Shown here one piece after another: positions 12,801 to 26,377 of a DNA stretch of 64,000 nucleotides (positions are counted from its first letter, which is position 1; every line of letters starts with the position of its first letter). This DNA comes from Liolophura sinensis (Eukaryota; Mollusca; Polyplacophora; Chitonida; Chitonidae). The stretch is from assembly GCF_032854445.1 (NCBI RefSeq), contig NW_027018116.1, forward strand, positions 1 to 64,000. The letters run 5' to 3'. A program made the translations under genes and the position numbers. The notes under the pieces were generated by a model that saw only the letters and a list, made by a program, of their open reading frames with translations, did no database searches and was not told the DNA's origin.

Positions 12801-15374
12801 AAAATACGTCGGATTAGCTTCTTACCAGCAGCACTGGAATAGTTTTTCCACTTTTGCATTTTTGCCTGGTCTTTTTGTTAATTGAAATCGGCTACACTCT
12901 ACTATGTACCATCGCGACTGGTCATTACTATATTCAACTTTTGACTATAAGTTATGTGCCCTTCGGTAGCCCAGAAGACGTCAAATCTTTGGGCTAAGCC
13001 CATTTAACTCACTCAGCAATTGTCTTACTTCTAAGTCCAAGACAATCTCAATGTCTTTATCTACGTGTAGAAAAACCACACCATTTGTACATAAAAAACA
13101 CAAGGTACTAGATACAGTCTGCTGTAAAAAGTACAACTGATCACTGACCCACATCTATAAGTTTCTAAAAGATGCGCAATTGGGCCAGGCATCGGCAACT
13201 GTTAAAAAATTGCATATTTCCCTGGTTTCCATGGGGTAAGAGCCGTTGTTGGGCATGTGACTATGACATCAATGATCATTCAATTGTGGCTACAGCCAAA
13301 AGTATTGGTCGGAGAGCAACGCGGTTTGCACCATTCGATTTCTCGTCACAAAATACGTCGGATTAGCCTCTTACCAGCAGCACTGGAACAATTTTTCCAC
13401 TTTTGCATTTTTGCCTGGTCTTTTTGTTAATTTGAAATCGGATACACTGTACTATGTACCATCGCGACTGGTCATTACTATATTCACTTTTGACTATAAG
13501 TTATGTGCCCTTAGGTAGCTAAGAAGACGTCAAATCTTTGGGCTAAGGCCCATTTAACTCATCCAGCAATTGTCTTACTTCTAAGTCCAAGACAATCTCA
13601 ATGTCTTTATCTACGTGTAGAAAAACCACACCATTTGTACATAAAAAATACAAGTTACTTGATACAGTCTGCTGTAAAAAGTACACTTGAACACTGATCC
13701 ACATCAATAAGGTGCCAAAAGATGCGGAATTGGGCCAGTCATCGGCAGCTGTTTAAAAAATTGCAAATTTCCCTGGTTTCCATGGAGTAAGAGCCGTAGC
13801 TGGGCACGTGACAATGACATCAATGATCATTTAATTGTGGCTACAGCCAAAAGTATTGGTCGCAGAGCAACGCGGTTTGCACCATTCGATTTTTCGTCAC
13901 AAAATACGTCGGATTAACCTCTTACCAGCAGCACTGGAACAGTTTTTCCACTTTTGCATTTTTGCCTGGTCTTTTTGTTAATTTGAAATCGGCTACACTC
14001 TACTATGTACCATCGCGACTGGTCATTACTATATTCAACTTTTGACTATAAGTTATGTGCCCTTCGGTAGCCCAGAAGACGTCAAATCTTTGGGCTTAGC
14101 CATTTAACTAACTCAGCAATTGTCTTGCTAATAAGTCCAAGACAATCTCAATGCCGTTATCTACGTGTAGAAAAAATCACACCATTTGTACATAAAAAAC
14201 ACAATGTACTAGATACAGTCTGCTTTAAAAAGTACAAATGATTACTGACCCACATCTATAAGGTTCTAAAAGATGCGGAATTGGGCCAGGCATCGGCAGC
14301 TGTTAAAAAATTGCATATTTCCCGGGTTTCCATGCTGTAAGAGAAGTTGTTGGGCACGTGACTATGACATCAATGATCATTTAATTGTGGCTACAGCCAA
14401 AAGTAATGGTCGGAGAGCAACGCGGTTTGCACCATTCGATTTCTCGTCACAAAATACGTCGGATTAGCCTCTTACCAGCAGCACTAGAACAGTTTTTTTA
14501 CTTTTGCATTTTTGCCTGGTCTTTTGTTAATTTGAAATCGGATACACTGTACTATGTACCATCGCGACTGGTCATTACTATATTCAACTTTTGACTATAA
14601 GTTATGTGCCCTTCGGTAGCAAAGAAGACGTCAAATCTTTGGGCTCAGCCCATTTAACTCATCCTGCAATTGTCTTACTTCTAAGTCCAAGACAATCTCA
14701 ATGTCTTTAATCTACGTGTAGAAAAACCACACCATTTGTACATAAAAAACACAAGGTACTAGATACAGTCCTGCTGTAAAAAGTACACTTGAACACTTAC
14801 CCACATCAATAAGGTGCCAAAAGATGCGGAATTGGGCCAGGCATCGGCAGTTGTTTAAAAAATTGCAAATTTCCCTGGTTTCCATGGAGTAAGAGCCGTA
14901 GCTGGGCACGTGACAATGATATCAATGATCATTTAATTGTCGCTACAGCCAAAAGTATTGGTCGGAGAGCAACGCGGTTTGCACCATTCGATTTCTCGTC
15001 ACAAAATACGTCGGATTAGCCTCTTACCAGCAGCACTGGAACAGTTTTTCCACTTTTGCATTTTTGCCTGGTCTTTTTGTTAATTTGAAATTGGATACAC
15101 TGTACTATGTACCATCGCGACTGGTCATTACTATATTCAACTTTTGACTATAAGTTATGTGCCCTTCGGTAGCAAAGAAGACGTCAAATCTTTGGGCTAA
15201 GCCCATTCAACTCACTCAGCAATTGTCTTACTTCTAAGTCCAAGACAATCTCAATGTCTTTATCTACGTGTAGAAAAACCACACCATTTGTACATAAAAA
15301 ATAGAAGTTACTTGATACAGTCTGCTGTAAAAAGTACACTTGAACACTTACCCACATCTATAAGGTTCTAAAAG
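9871..15374 (+). repeat. 11-monomer HOR unit, copy 2, shortened to 10 monomers
   Basis: Units start at 9871, 10422, 10973, 11524, 12074, 12623, 13172, 13722, 14273 and 14824. Offsets to copy 1 are 6,050-6,054 bp until the unit at 14273. That unit begins like 8219 but ends like the next one (8769), the switch falling near 14745-14790, so one monomer is lost. The 14824 unit then matches 9319 at offset 5,505 before its 3' half (AGCAAAGAAG, CATTCAACTCAC) changes to another class. Many single-base indels relative to copy 1 cluster at 12.07-14.8 kb. Confidence 0.85.
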
Positions 15375-17571
15375 ATGCGCAATTGGGCCAGGCATCGGCA
15401 GCTGTTAAAAAATTGCATATTTCCCTGGTTTCCATGCTGTAAGAGCCGTTGTTGGGCACATGACTATGACATCAATGATCATTTAATTGTGGCTACAGCC
15501 AAAAGTAATGGTCGGAGAGCAACGCCGTTTGCACCATTCGATTTCTCGTCACAAAATACGTCGGATTAGCCTCTTACCAGCAGCACTGGAACAGTTTTTC
15601 CACTTTTGCATTTTTGCCTGGTCTTTTTGTTAATTGAAATCGGCTACACTCTACTATGTACCATCGCGACTGGTCATTACTATATTCAACTTTTGACTAT
15701 AAGTTATGTGCCCTTCGGTAGCCCAGAAGACGTCAAATCTTTGGGCTTAGCTCATTTAACTAACTCAGCAATTGTCTTGCTTCTAAGTCCAAGACAATCT
15801 CAATGCCGTTATCTACGTGTAGAAAAACCACACCATTTGTACATAAAAAACAAAATGTACTAGATACAGTCTGCTGTAAAAAGTACAACTGATCACTGAC
15901 CCACATCTATAAGGTTCTAAAAGATGCGGAATTGGGCCAGGCATCGGCAGCTGTTAAAAAATTGCATATTTCCCTGGTTTCCATGCTGTAAGAACCGTTG
16001 CTGGGCACGTGACTATGATATCAATGATCATTTAATTGTGGCTACAGCCAAAAGTAATGGTCGGAGAGCAACGCGGTTTGCACCATTCGATTTCTCGTCA
16101 CAAAATACGTCGGATTAGCCTCTTACCAGCAGCACTAGAACAGTTTTTTTACTTTTGCATTTTTGCCTGGTCTTTTTGTTAATTTGAAATCGGATACACT
16201 GTACTATGTACCATCGCGACTGGTCATTACTATATTCAACTTTTGACTATAAGTTATGTGCCCTTCGGTAGCTAAGAAGACGTCAAATCTTTGGGCTCAG
16301 CCCATTTAACTCATCCTGCAATTGTCTTACTTCTAAGTCCAAGACAATCTCAATGTCTTTATCTACGTGTAGAAAAACCACACCATTTGTACATAAAAAA
16401 TACAAGGTACTTGATACAGTCTGCTGTAAAAAGTACACTTGAACAGTGACCCACATCAATAAGGTGCCAAAAGATGCGGAATTGGGCCAGGCATCGGCAG
16501 CTATTTAAAAAATTGCAAATTTCACTGGTTTCCATGGAGTAAGAGCCGTTGTTGGGCACGTGACTATGACATCAATGATCATTCAATTGTCGCTACAGCC
16601 AAAAGTAATGGTCGGAGAGCAACGCGATTTGCACCATTCGATTTCTCGTCACAAAATACGTCGGATTAGCCTCTTACCAGCAGCACTGGAATAGTTTTTC
16701 CACTTTTGCATTTTTGCCTGGTCTTTTTGTTAATTTGAAATCGGATACACTGTACTATGTACCATCGCGACTGGTCATTACTATATTCAACTTTTGACTA
16801 TAAGTTATGTGCCCTTCGGTAGCAAAGAAGACGTCAAATCTTTGGGCTCAGCCCATTTAACTCATCCTGCAATTGTCTTACTTCTAAGTCCAAGACAATC
16901 TCAATGTCTTTATCTACGTGTAGAAAAACCACACCATTTGTACATAAAAAACAAAAGGTACTAGATACAGTCTGCTGTAAAAAGTACAACTGATCACTGA
17001 CCCACATCTATAAGGTTCTAAAAGATTCGGAATTGGGCCAGGCATCGGCAGCTGTTAAAAAATTGCATATTTCCCTGGTTTCCATGGAGTAAGAGCCGTT
17101 GCTGGGCCCGTGACTATGACATCAATGATCATTCAATTCTACAGCCAAAAGTAATGGTCGGAGAGCAACGCGGTTTGCACCATTCGATTTCTCGTCACAA
17201 AATACGTCGGATTAGCCTCTTACCAGCAGCACTAGAACAGTTTTTTTACTTTTGCATTTTTGCCTGGTCTTTTTGTTAATTTGAAATCGGATACACTGTA
17301 CTATGTACCATCGCGACTGGTCATTACTATATTCAACTTTTGACTATAAGTTATGTGCCCTTCGGTAGCTAAGAAGACGTCAAATCTTTGGGCTCAGCCC
17401 ATTTAACTCATCCTGCAATTGTCTTACTTCTAAGTCCAAGACAATCTCAATGTCTTTATCTACGTGTAGAAAAACCACACCATTTTGTACATAAAAAATA
17501 CAAGGTACTTGATACAGTCTGCTGTAAAAAAGTACACTTGAACAGTGACCCACATCAATAAGTGCCAAAAG
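15375..17571 (+). repeat. Left-domain monomers with a local two-monomer duplication (4 units)
   Basis: Units start at 15375, 15924, 16474 and 17025. The 15924 unit (GTAAGAACCGTTG, ATGATATCAATG) matches 22525, and 16474 matches 23074 with offset about 6,600. The 16474 unit also matches 17572 (GGCAGCTATTTAAA, TTTCACTGG, CGCGATTTGC), so about 1.1 kb was duplicated locally in this copy. The 17025 unit starts GATTCGG instead of GATGCGG and has lost about 5 bp at TTCAATTCTACAGCC. Confidence 0.8.
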
Positions 17572-20500
17572 ATGCGGAATTGGGCCAGGCATCGGCAGCT
17601 ATTTAAAAAATTGCAAATTTCACTGGTTTCCATGGAGTAAGAGCCGTTGTTGGGCACGTGACTATGACATCAATGATCATTCAATTGTCGCTACAGCCAA
17701 AAGTAATGGTCGGAGAGCAACGCGATTTGCACCATTCGATTTCTCGTCACAAAATACGTCGGATTAGCCTCTTACCAGCAGCACTGGAACAGTTTTTCCA
17801 CTTTTGCATTTTTGCCTGGTCTTTTTGTTAATTTGAAAATCGGATACACTGTACTATGTACCATCGCGACTGGTCATTACTATATTCAACTTTTGACTAT
17901 AAGTTATGTGCCCTTCGGTAGCAAAGAAGACGTCAAATCTTTGGGCTAAGCCCATTCAACTCACTCAGCAATTGTCTTACTTCTAAGTCCAAGACAATCT
18001 CATGTCTTTATCTACGTGTAGAAAAACCACACCATTTGTACATAAAAAATACAAGTTACTTGATACAGTCTGCTGTAAAAAGTACACTTGAACACTTACC
18101 CACATCTATAAGGTTCTAAAAGATGCGCAATTGGGCCAGGCATCGGCAGCTGTTAAAAAATTGCATATTTCCCTGGTTTCCATGGAGTAAGAGCCGTTGC
18201 TGGGCACGTGACTATGACATCAATGATCATTCAATTGTCGCTACAGCCAAAAGTATTGGTCGGAGAGCAACGCGGTTTGCACCATTCGATTTCTCGTCAC
18301 AAAATACGTCGGATTAGCCTCTTACCAGCAGCACTGGAACAATTTTTCCACTTTTGCATTTTGCCTGGTCTTTTTGTTAATTTGAAATCGGATACACTGT
18401 ACTATGTACCATCGCGACTGGTCATTACTATATTCAACTTTTGACTATAAGTTATGTGCCCTTCGGTAGCTAAGAAGACGTCAAATCTTTGGGCTAAGCC
18501 CATTTAACTCATCCAGCAATTGTCTTACTTCTAAGTCGAGGACAATCTCAATGTCTTTATCTACGTGTAGTAAAACCACACCATTTGAACATAGAAAATA
18601 CAAGGTACTAGATACAGTCTGCTGTAAAAAGTACACTTGAACAGTGACCCACATCAATAAGGTGCCAAAAGATGCAAAATTGGGCCAGGCATCGGCAGCT
18701 GTTTAAAAAATTGCAAATTTCCCTGGTTTCCATGGAGTAAGAGCCGTTGTTGGGCACGTGACTATGACATCAATGATCATTCAATTGTCGCTACAGCCAA
18801 AAGTAATGGTCGGAGAGCAACGCGATTTGCACCATTCAATTTCTCGTCACAAAATACGTCGGATTAGCCTCTTACCAGCATCACTGGAACAGTTTTTCCA
18901 CTTTTGCATTTTTGCCTGGTCTTTTTGTTAATTTGAAATAGGCTACACTGTATTATGTACCATCGCGACTGGTCATTACTATATTCAACTTTTGACTAAT
19001 AAGGGTTATGTGCCGTTCGGTAGCAAAGAAGACGTTAAATCTTTGGGCTAAGCCCATTTAACTCATCCAGCAATTGTCTTACTTCTAAGTCCAAGACAAT
19101 CTCAATGTCTTTATCTACGTGTAGTAAAACCACACCATTTGTACATAAAAAATACAAGTTACTTGATACAGTCTGCTGTAAAATGTACACTTGAACACTT
19201 ACCCACATCAATAAGGTGCCAAAAGATGCGGAATTGGGCCAGGCATCGGCAGCTGTTTAAAAAATTGCAAATTTCCCTGGTTTCCATGGAGTACGAGCTG
19301 TTGTTGGGCACGTGACTATGACATTAATGCTCATTCAATTGTCGCTACAGCCAAAAGTATTGGTCGGAGAGCAACGCGGTTTGCACCATTCGATTTCTCG
19401 TGACAAAATACGTCGGATTAGCCTCTTACTAGCAGCACTGGAACAGTTTTTTCCACTTTTGCATTTTTGCCTGGTCTTTTGTTAATTTGAAATCGATACA
19501 CTGTACTATGTACCATCGCGACTGGTCATTACCATATTCAACTTTTGACTATAAGTTATGTGCCCTTCGGTAGCCCAGAAGACGTCAAATATTTGGGCTC
19601 AGCCCATTTAACTTACTCAGCAATTGTCTTGCTTCTAAGTCCAAGACAATCTCAATGTCGTTATCTACGTGTTGAAAAACCACACCATTTGTACATAAAA
19701 ATACAAGTTACTTGATACAGTCTGCTGAAAAAAGTACACTTGAACACTGACCCACATCAATAAGGTGCCAAAAGATGCGGAATTGGGCCAGGCATCGGCA
19801 GCTGTTTAAATAATTGCATATTTCCCTGGTTTCCATGGGGTAAGAGCCGTTGCTGGGCACGTGACTATGACATCAATGATCATTCAATTGTCGCTACAGC
19901 CAAAAGTATTGGTCGGAGAGCAACGCGGTTTGCACCATTCGATTTCTCGTCACAAAATACGTCGGATTAGCCTCTTACCAGCAGCACTGGAACAATTTTT
20001 CCACTTTTGCATTTTTGCCTGGTCTTTTTGTTAATTTGAAATCGGATACACTGTACTATGTACCATCGCGACTGGTCATTACTATATTCAACTTTTGACT
20101 ATAAGTTATGTGCCCTTCGGTAGCTAAGAAGACGTCAAATCTTTGGGCTAAGCCCATTTAACTCATCCAGCAATTGTCTTACTTCTAAGTCGAGACAATC
20201 TCAATGTCTTTATCTACGTGTAGTAAAACCACACCATTTGAACATAGAAAATACAAGGTACTAGATACAGTCTGCTGTAAAAAGTACACTTGAACAGTGA
20301 CCCACATCAATAAGGTGCCAAAAGATGCAAAATTGGGCCAGGCATCGGCAGCTGTTTAAAAATTGCAAATTTCCCTGGTTTCCATGGAGTAAGAGCCGTT
20401 GTTGGGCACGTGACTATGACATCAATGATCATTCAATTGTCGCTACAGCCAAAAGTATTGGTCGGAGAGCAACGCGATTTGCACCATTCAATTTCTCGTC

Positions 20501-20874
20501 ACAAAATACGTCGGATTAGCCTCTTACCAGCAGCACTGGAACAGTTTTTCCACTTTTGCATTTTTGCCTGGTCTTTTTGTTAATTTGAAATCGGATACAC
20601 TGTACTATGTACCATCGCGACTGGTCATTACTATATTCAACTTTTGACTATAAGTTATGTGCCCTTCGGTAGCCCAGAAGACGTCAAATCTTTGGGCTAA
20701 GCCCATTTAACTAACTCAGCAATTGTCTTGCTTCTAAGTCCAAGACAATCTCAATGCCGTTATCTACGTGTAGAAAAACCACACCATTTGTACATAAAAA
20801 ACAAAATGTACTAGATACAGTCTGCTGTAAAAAGTACAACTGATCACTGACCCACATCTATAAGGTTCTAAAAG
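17572..20874 (+). repeat. 10-monomer-offset HOR block, copy 1 (6 monomers shown)
   Basis: Units start at 17572, 18123, 18672, 19226, 19775 and 20325. Each matches a unit 5,500-5,503 bp downstream (23074, 23625, 24175, 24726, 25276, 25827). Shared rare variants include GATGCAAAATTGG, TTGAACATAGAAAATAC, GTACGAGCTGTTG, ATTAATGCTCATTC and GTTGAAAAACC. Within the block, 18123-18672 resembles 19775-20325, giving a nested trimer step of about 1,652 bp. Confidence 0.83.
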
Positions 20875-23073
20875 ATGCGCAATTGGGCCAGGCATCGGCA
20901 GCTGTTAAAAAATTGCATATTTCCCTTGTTTCCATGCTGTAAGAGCCGTTGTTGGGCACGTGACTATGACATCAATGATCATTTAATTGTGGCTACAGCC
21001 AAAAGTAATGGTCGGAGAGCAACGCGGTTTGCACCATTCGATTTCTCGTCACAAAATACGTCGGATTAGCCTCTTACCAGCAGCACTGGAACAGTTTTTT
21101 CCACTTTTGCATTTTTGCCTGGTCTTTTTGTTAATTGAAATCGGATACACTCTACTATGTACCATCGCGACTGGTCATTACTATATTCAACTTTTGACTA
21201 TAAGTTATGTGCCCTTTCGGTAGCCCAGAAGACGTTAAATCTTTGGGCTTAGCCCATTTAACTAACTCAGCAATTGTCTTGCTTCTAAGTCCAAGACAAT
21301 CTCAATGTCGTTATCTACGTGTAGAAAAACCACACCATTTGTACATAAAAAACACAAGTTACTTGATACAGTCTGCTGTAAAAAGTACACTTGAACACTG
21401 ATCCACATCAATAAGGTGCCAAAAGATGCGGAATTGGGCCAGTCATCGGCAGCTGTTTAAAAATTGCAAATTTCCCTGGTTTCCATGGAGTAAGAGCCGT
21501 AGCTGGGCACGTGACAATGTTATCAATGATCATTTGATTGTGGCTACTGCCAAAAGTATTGGTCGGAGAGCAACGCGGTTTGCACCATTCGATTTTTCGT
21601 CACAAAATACGTCGGATTAGCCTCTTACCAGCAGCACTGGAACAGTTTTTCCACTTTTGCATTTTTGCCTGGTCTTTTTGTTAATTGAAATCGGCTACAC
21701 TGTACTATGTACCATCGCGACTGGTCATTACTATATTCAACTTTTGACTATAAGTTATGTGCCCTTCGGTAGCCCAGAAGACGTCAAATCTTTGGGCTTA
21801 GCCCATTTAACTTACTCAGCAATTGTCTTGCTTCTAAGTCCAAGACAATCTCAATGTCGTTATCTACGTGTAGAAAAACCACACCATTTGTACATAAAAA
21901 ATACAAGTTACTTGATACAGTCTGCTGAAAAAAGTACACTTGAACACTGACCCACATCAATAAGGTGCCAAAAGATGCGGAATTGGGCCAGGCATCGGCA
22001 GCTGTTTAAATAATTGCATATTTCCCTGGTTTCCATGGAGTAAGAGCCGTTGCTGGGCACGTGACAATGACATCAATGATCATTTAATTGTCTCTACAGC
22101 CAAAAGTAATGGTCGGAGAGCAACGCGGTTTGCACCATTCGATTTCTCGTCACAAAATACATCGGATTAGCCTCTTACCAGCAGCACTGGAACAGTTTTT
22201 CCACTTTTGCATTTTTGCCTGGTCTTTTTGTTAATTGAAATAGGCTACACTCTACTATGTACCATCGCGACTGGTCATTACTATATTCAACTTTTGACTA
22301 TAAGTTATGTGCCCTTCGGTAGCCGAGAAGACGTCAAATCTTTGGGCTTAGCCCATTTAACTAACTCAGCAATTGTCTTGCTTCTAAGTCCAAGACAATC
22401 TCAATGCCGTTATCTACGTGTAGAAAAACCACACCATTTGTACATAAAAAACAAAATATACTAGATACAGTCTGCTGTAAAAAGTACAACTGATCACTGA
22501 CCCACATCTATAAGGTTCTAAAAGATGCGGAATTGGGCCAGGCATCGGCAGCTGTTAAAAAATTGCATATTCCCTGGTTTCCATGCTGTAAGAACCGTTG
22601 CTGCGCACGTGACTATGATATCAATGATCATTTAATTGTGGCTACAGCCAAAAGTAATGGTCGGAGAGCAACGCGGTTTGCACCATTCGATTTCTCGTCA
22701 CAAAATACGTCGGATTAGCCTCTTACCAGCAGCACTAGAACAGTTTTTTTACTTTTGCATTTTTGCCTGGTCTTTTTGTTAATTTGAAATCGGATACACT
22801 GTACTATGTACCATCGCGACTGGTCATTACTATATTCAACTTTTGACTATAAGTTATGTGCCCTTCGGTAGCTAAGAAGACGTCAAATCTTTGGGCTCAG
22901 CCCATTTAACTCATCCTGCAATTGTCTTACTTCTAAGTCCAAGACAATCTCAATGTCTTTATCTACGTGTAGAAAAACCACACCATTTGTACATAAAAAA
23001 TACAAGGTACTTGATACAGTCTGCTGTAAAAAGTACACTTGAACAGTGACCCACATCAATAAGGTGCCAAAAG
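20875..23073 (+). repeat. Left-domain monomers linking the two 10-mer-offset blocks (4 units)
   Basis: Units start at 20875, 21426, 21975 and 22525. The 20875 unit is of the GCATATTTCCC/CCATGCTG class and resembles 1619. The 21426 unit shares GCCAGTCATCGG and GTAGCTGGGCACG with 7669, indicating material exchanged with the 11-mer family. The 22525 unit pairs with 15924. No gene or insertion is visible. Confidence 0.78.
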
Positions 23074-26000
23074 ATGCGGAATTGGGCCAGGCATCGGCAG
23101 CTATTTAAAAAATTGCAAATTTCACTGGTTTCCATGGAGTAAGAGCCGTTGTTGGGCACGTGACTATGACATCAATGATCATTCAATTGTCGCTACAGCC
23201 AAAAGTAATGGTCGGAGAGCAACGCGATTTGCACCATTCGATTTCTCGTCACAAAATACGTCGGATTAGCCTCTTACCAGCAGCACTGGAACAGTTTTTC
23301 CACTTTTGCATTTTTGCCTGGTCTTTTTGTTAATTTGAAATCGGATACACTGTACTATGTACCATCGCGACTGGTCATTACTATATTCAACTTTTGACTA
23401 TAAGTTATGTGCCCTTCGGTAGCAAAGAAGACGTCAAATCTTTGGGCTAAGCCCATTCAACTCACTCAGCAATTGTCTTACTTCTAAGTCCAAGACAATC
23501 TCAATGTCTTTATCTACGTGTAGAAAAACCACACCATTTGTACATAAAAAATAGAAGTTACTTGATACAGTCTGCTGTAAAAAGTACACTTGAACACTTA
23601 CCCACATCTATAAGGTTCTAAAAGATGCGCAATTGGGCCAGGCATCGGCAGCTGTTAAAAAATTGCATATTTCCCTGGTTTCCATGGAGTAAGAGCCGTT
23701 GCTGGGCACGTGACTATGACATCAATGATCATTCAATTGTCGCTACAGCCAAAAGTATTGGTCGGAGAGCAACGCGGTTTGCACCATTCGATTTCTCGTC
23801 ACAAAATACGTCGGATTAGCCTCTTACCAGCAGCACTGGAACAATTTTTCCACTTTTGCATTTTTGCCTGGTCTTTTTGTTAATTTGAAATCGGATACAC
23901 TGTACTATGTACCATCGCGACTGGTCATTACTATATTCAACTTTTGACTATAAGTTATGTGCCCTTCGGTAGCTAAGAAGACGTCAAATCTTTGGGCTAA
24001 GCCCATTTAACTCATCCAGCAATTGTCTTACTTCTAAGTCGAGGACAATCTCAATGTCTTTATCTACGTGTAGTAAAACCACACCATTTGAACATAGAAA
24101 ATACAAGGTACTAGATACAGTCTGCTGTAAAAAGTACACTTGAACAGTGACCCACATCAATAAGGTGCCAAAAGATGCAAAATTGGGCCAGGCATCGGCA
24201 GCTGTTTAAAAAATTGCAAATTTCCCTGGTTTCCATGGAGTAAGAGCCGTTGTTGGGCACGTGACTATGACATCAATGATCATTCAATTGTCGCTACAGC
24301 CAAAAGTAATGGTCGGAGAGCAACGCGATTTGCACCATTCAATTTCTCGTCACAAAATACGTCGGATTAGCCTCTTACCAGCAGCACTGGAACAGTTTTT
24401 CCACTTTTGCATTTTTGCCTGGTCTTTTTGTTAATTTGAAATAGGCTACACTGTATTATGTACCATCGCGACTGGTCATTACTATATTCAACTTTTGACT
24501 ATAAGTTATGTGCCGTTCGGTAGCAAAGAAGACGTTAAATCTTTGGGCTAAGCCCATTTAACTCATCCAGCAATTGTCTTACTTCTAAGTCCAAGACAAT
24601 CTCAATGTCTTTATCTACGTGTAGTAAAACCACACCATTTGTACATAAAAAATACAAGTTACTTGATACAGTCTGCTGTAAAATGTACACTTGAACACTT
24701 ACCCACATCAATAAGGTGCCAAAAGATGCGGAATTGGGCCAGTCATCGGCAGCTGTTTAAAAATTGCAAATTTCCCTGGTTTCCATGGAGTACGAGCTGT
24801 TGTTGGGCACGTGACTATGACATTAATGCTCATTCAATTGTCGCTACAGCCAAAGTATTGGTCGGAGAGCACGCGGTTTGCACCATTCGATATCTCGTCA
24901 CAAAATACGTCGGATTAGCCTCTTACTAGCAGCACTGGAACAGTTTTTCCACTTTTGCATTTTTGCCTGGTCTTTTTGTTAATTTGAAATCGGATACCAC
25001 TGTACTATGTTACCATCGCGACTGGTCATTACCATATTCAACTTTTGACTATAAGTTATGTGCCCTTCGGTAGCCCAGAAGACGTCAAATATTTGGGCTC
25101 AGCCCATTTAACTTACTCAGCAATTGTCTTGCTTCTAAGTCCAAGACAATCTCAATGTCGTTATCTACGTGTTGAAAAACCACACCATTTGTACATAAAA
25201 AATACAAGTTACTTGATACAGTCTGCTGAAAAAAGTACACTTGAACACTGACCCACATCAATAAGGTGCCAAAAGATGCGGAATTGGGCCAGGCATCGGC
25301 AGCTGTTTAAATAATTGCATATTTCCCTGGTTTCCATGGGGTAAGAGCCGTTGCTGGGCACGTGACTATGACATCAATGATCATTCAATTGTCGCTACAG
25401 CCAAAAGTATTGGTCGGAGAGCAACGCGGTTTGCACCATTCGATTTCTCGTCACAAAATACGTCGGATTAGCCTCTTACCAGCAGCACTGGAACAATTTT
25501 TCCACTTTTGCATTTTTGCCTGGTCTTTTTGTTAATTTGAAATCGGATACACTGTACTATGTACCATCGCGACTGGTCATTACTATATTCAACTTTTGAC
25601 TATAAGTTATGTGCCCTTCGGTAGCTAAGAAGACGTCAAATCTTTGGGCTAAGCCCATTTAACTCATCCAGCAATTGTCTTACTTCTAAGTCGAGGACAA
25701 TCTCAATGTCTTTATCTACGTGTAGTAAAACCACACCATTTAAACATAGAAAATACAAGGTACTAGATACAGTCTGCTGTAAAAAGTACACTTGAACAGT
25801 GACCCACATCAATAAGGTGCCAAAAGATGCAAAATTGGGCCAGGCATCGGCAGCTGTTTAAAAAATTGCAAATTTCCCTGGTTTCCATGGAGTAAGAGCC
25901 GTTGTTGGGCACGTGACTATGACATCAATGATCATTCAATTGTCGCTACAGCCAAAAGTATTGGTCGGAGAGCAACGCGATTTGCACCATTCAATTTCTC

Positions 26001-26377
26001 GTCACAAAATACGTCGGATTAGCCTCTTACCAGCAGCACTGGAACAGTTTTTCCACTTTTGCATTTTTGCCTGGTCTTTTTGTTAATTTGAAATCGGATA
26101 CACTGTACTATGTACCATCGCGACTGGTCATTACTATATTCAACTTTTGACTATAAGTTATGTGCCGTTCGGTAGCCCAGAAGACGTCAAATCTTTGGGC
26201 TAAGCCCATTTAACTCACTCAGCAATTGTCTTACTTCTATGTCCAAGACAATCTCAATGTCTTTATCTACGTGTAGAAAAACCACACCATTTGTACATAA
26301 AAAACAAAATGTACTAGATACAGTCTGCTGTAAAAAGTACAACTGATCACTGACCCACATCTATAAGGTTCTAAAAG
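23074..26377 (+). repeat. 10-monomer-offset HOR block, copy 2 (6 monomers)
   Basis: Units start at 23074, 23625, 24175, 24726, 25276 and 25827, pairing in order with 17572-20874. The pairing is close, but each copy has its own small indels: at 24851-24877 this copy shows CCAAAGTATTGG and GAGCACGCGG, one base short each, while the partner at 19.3 kb is intact there. The 25827 unit ends in the CTATGTCCAAG variant before joining the next class. Confidence 0.83.
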
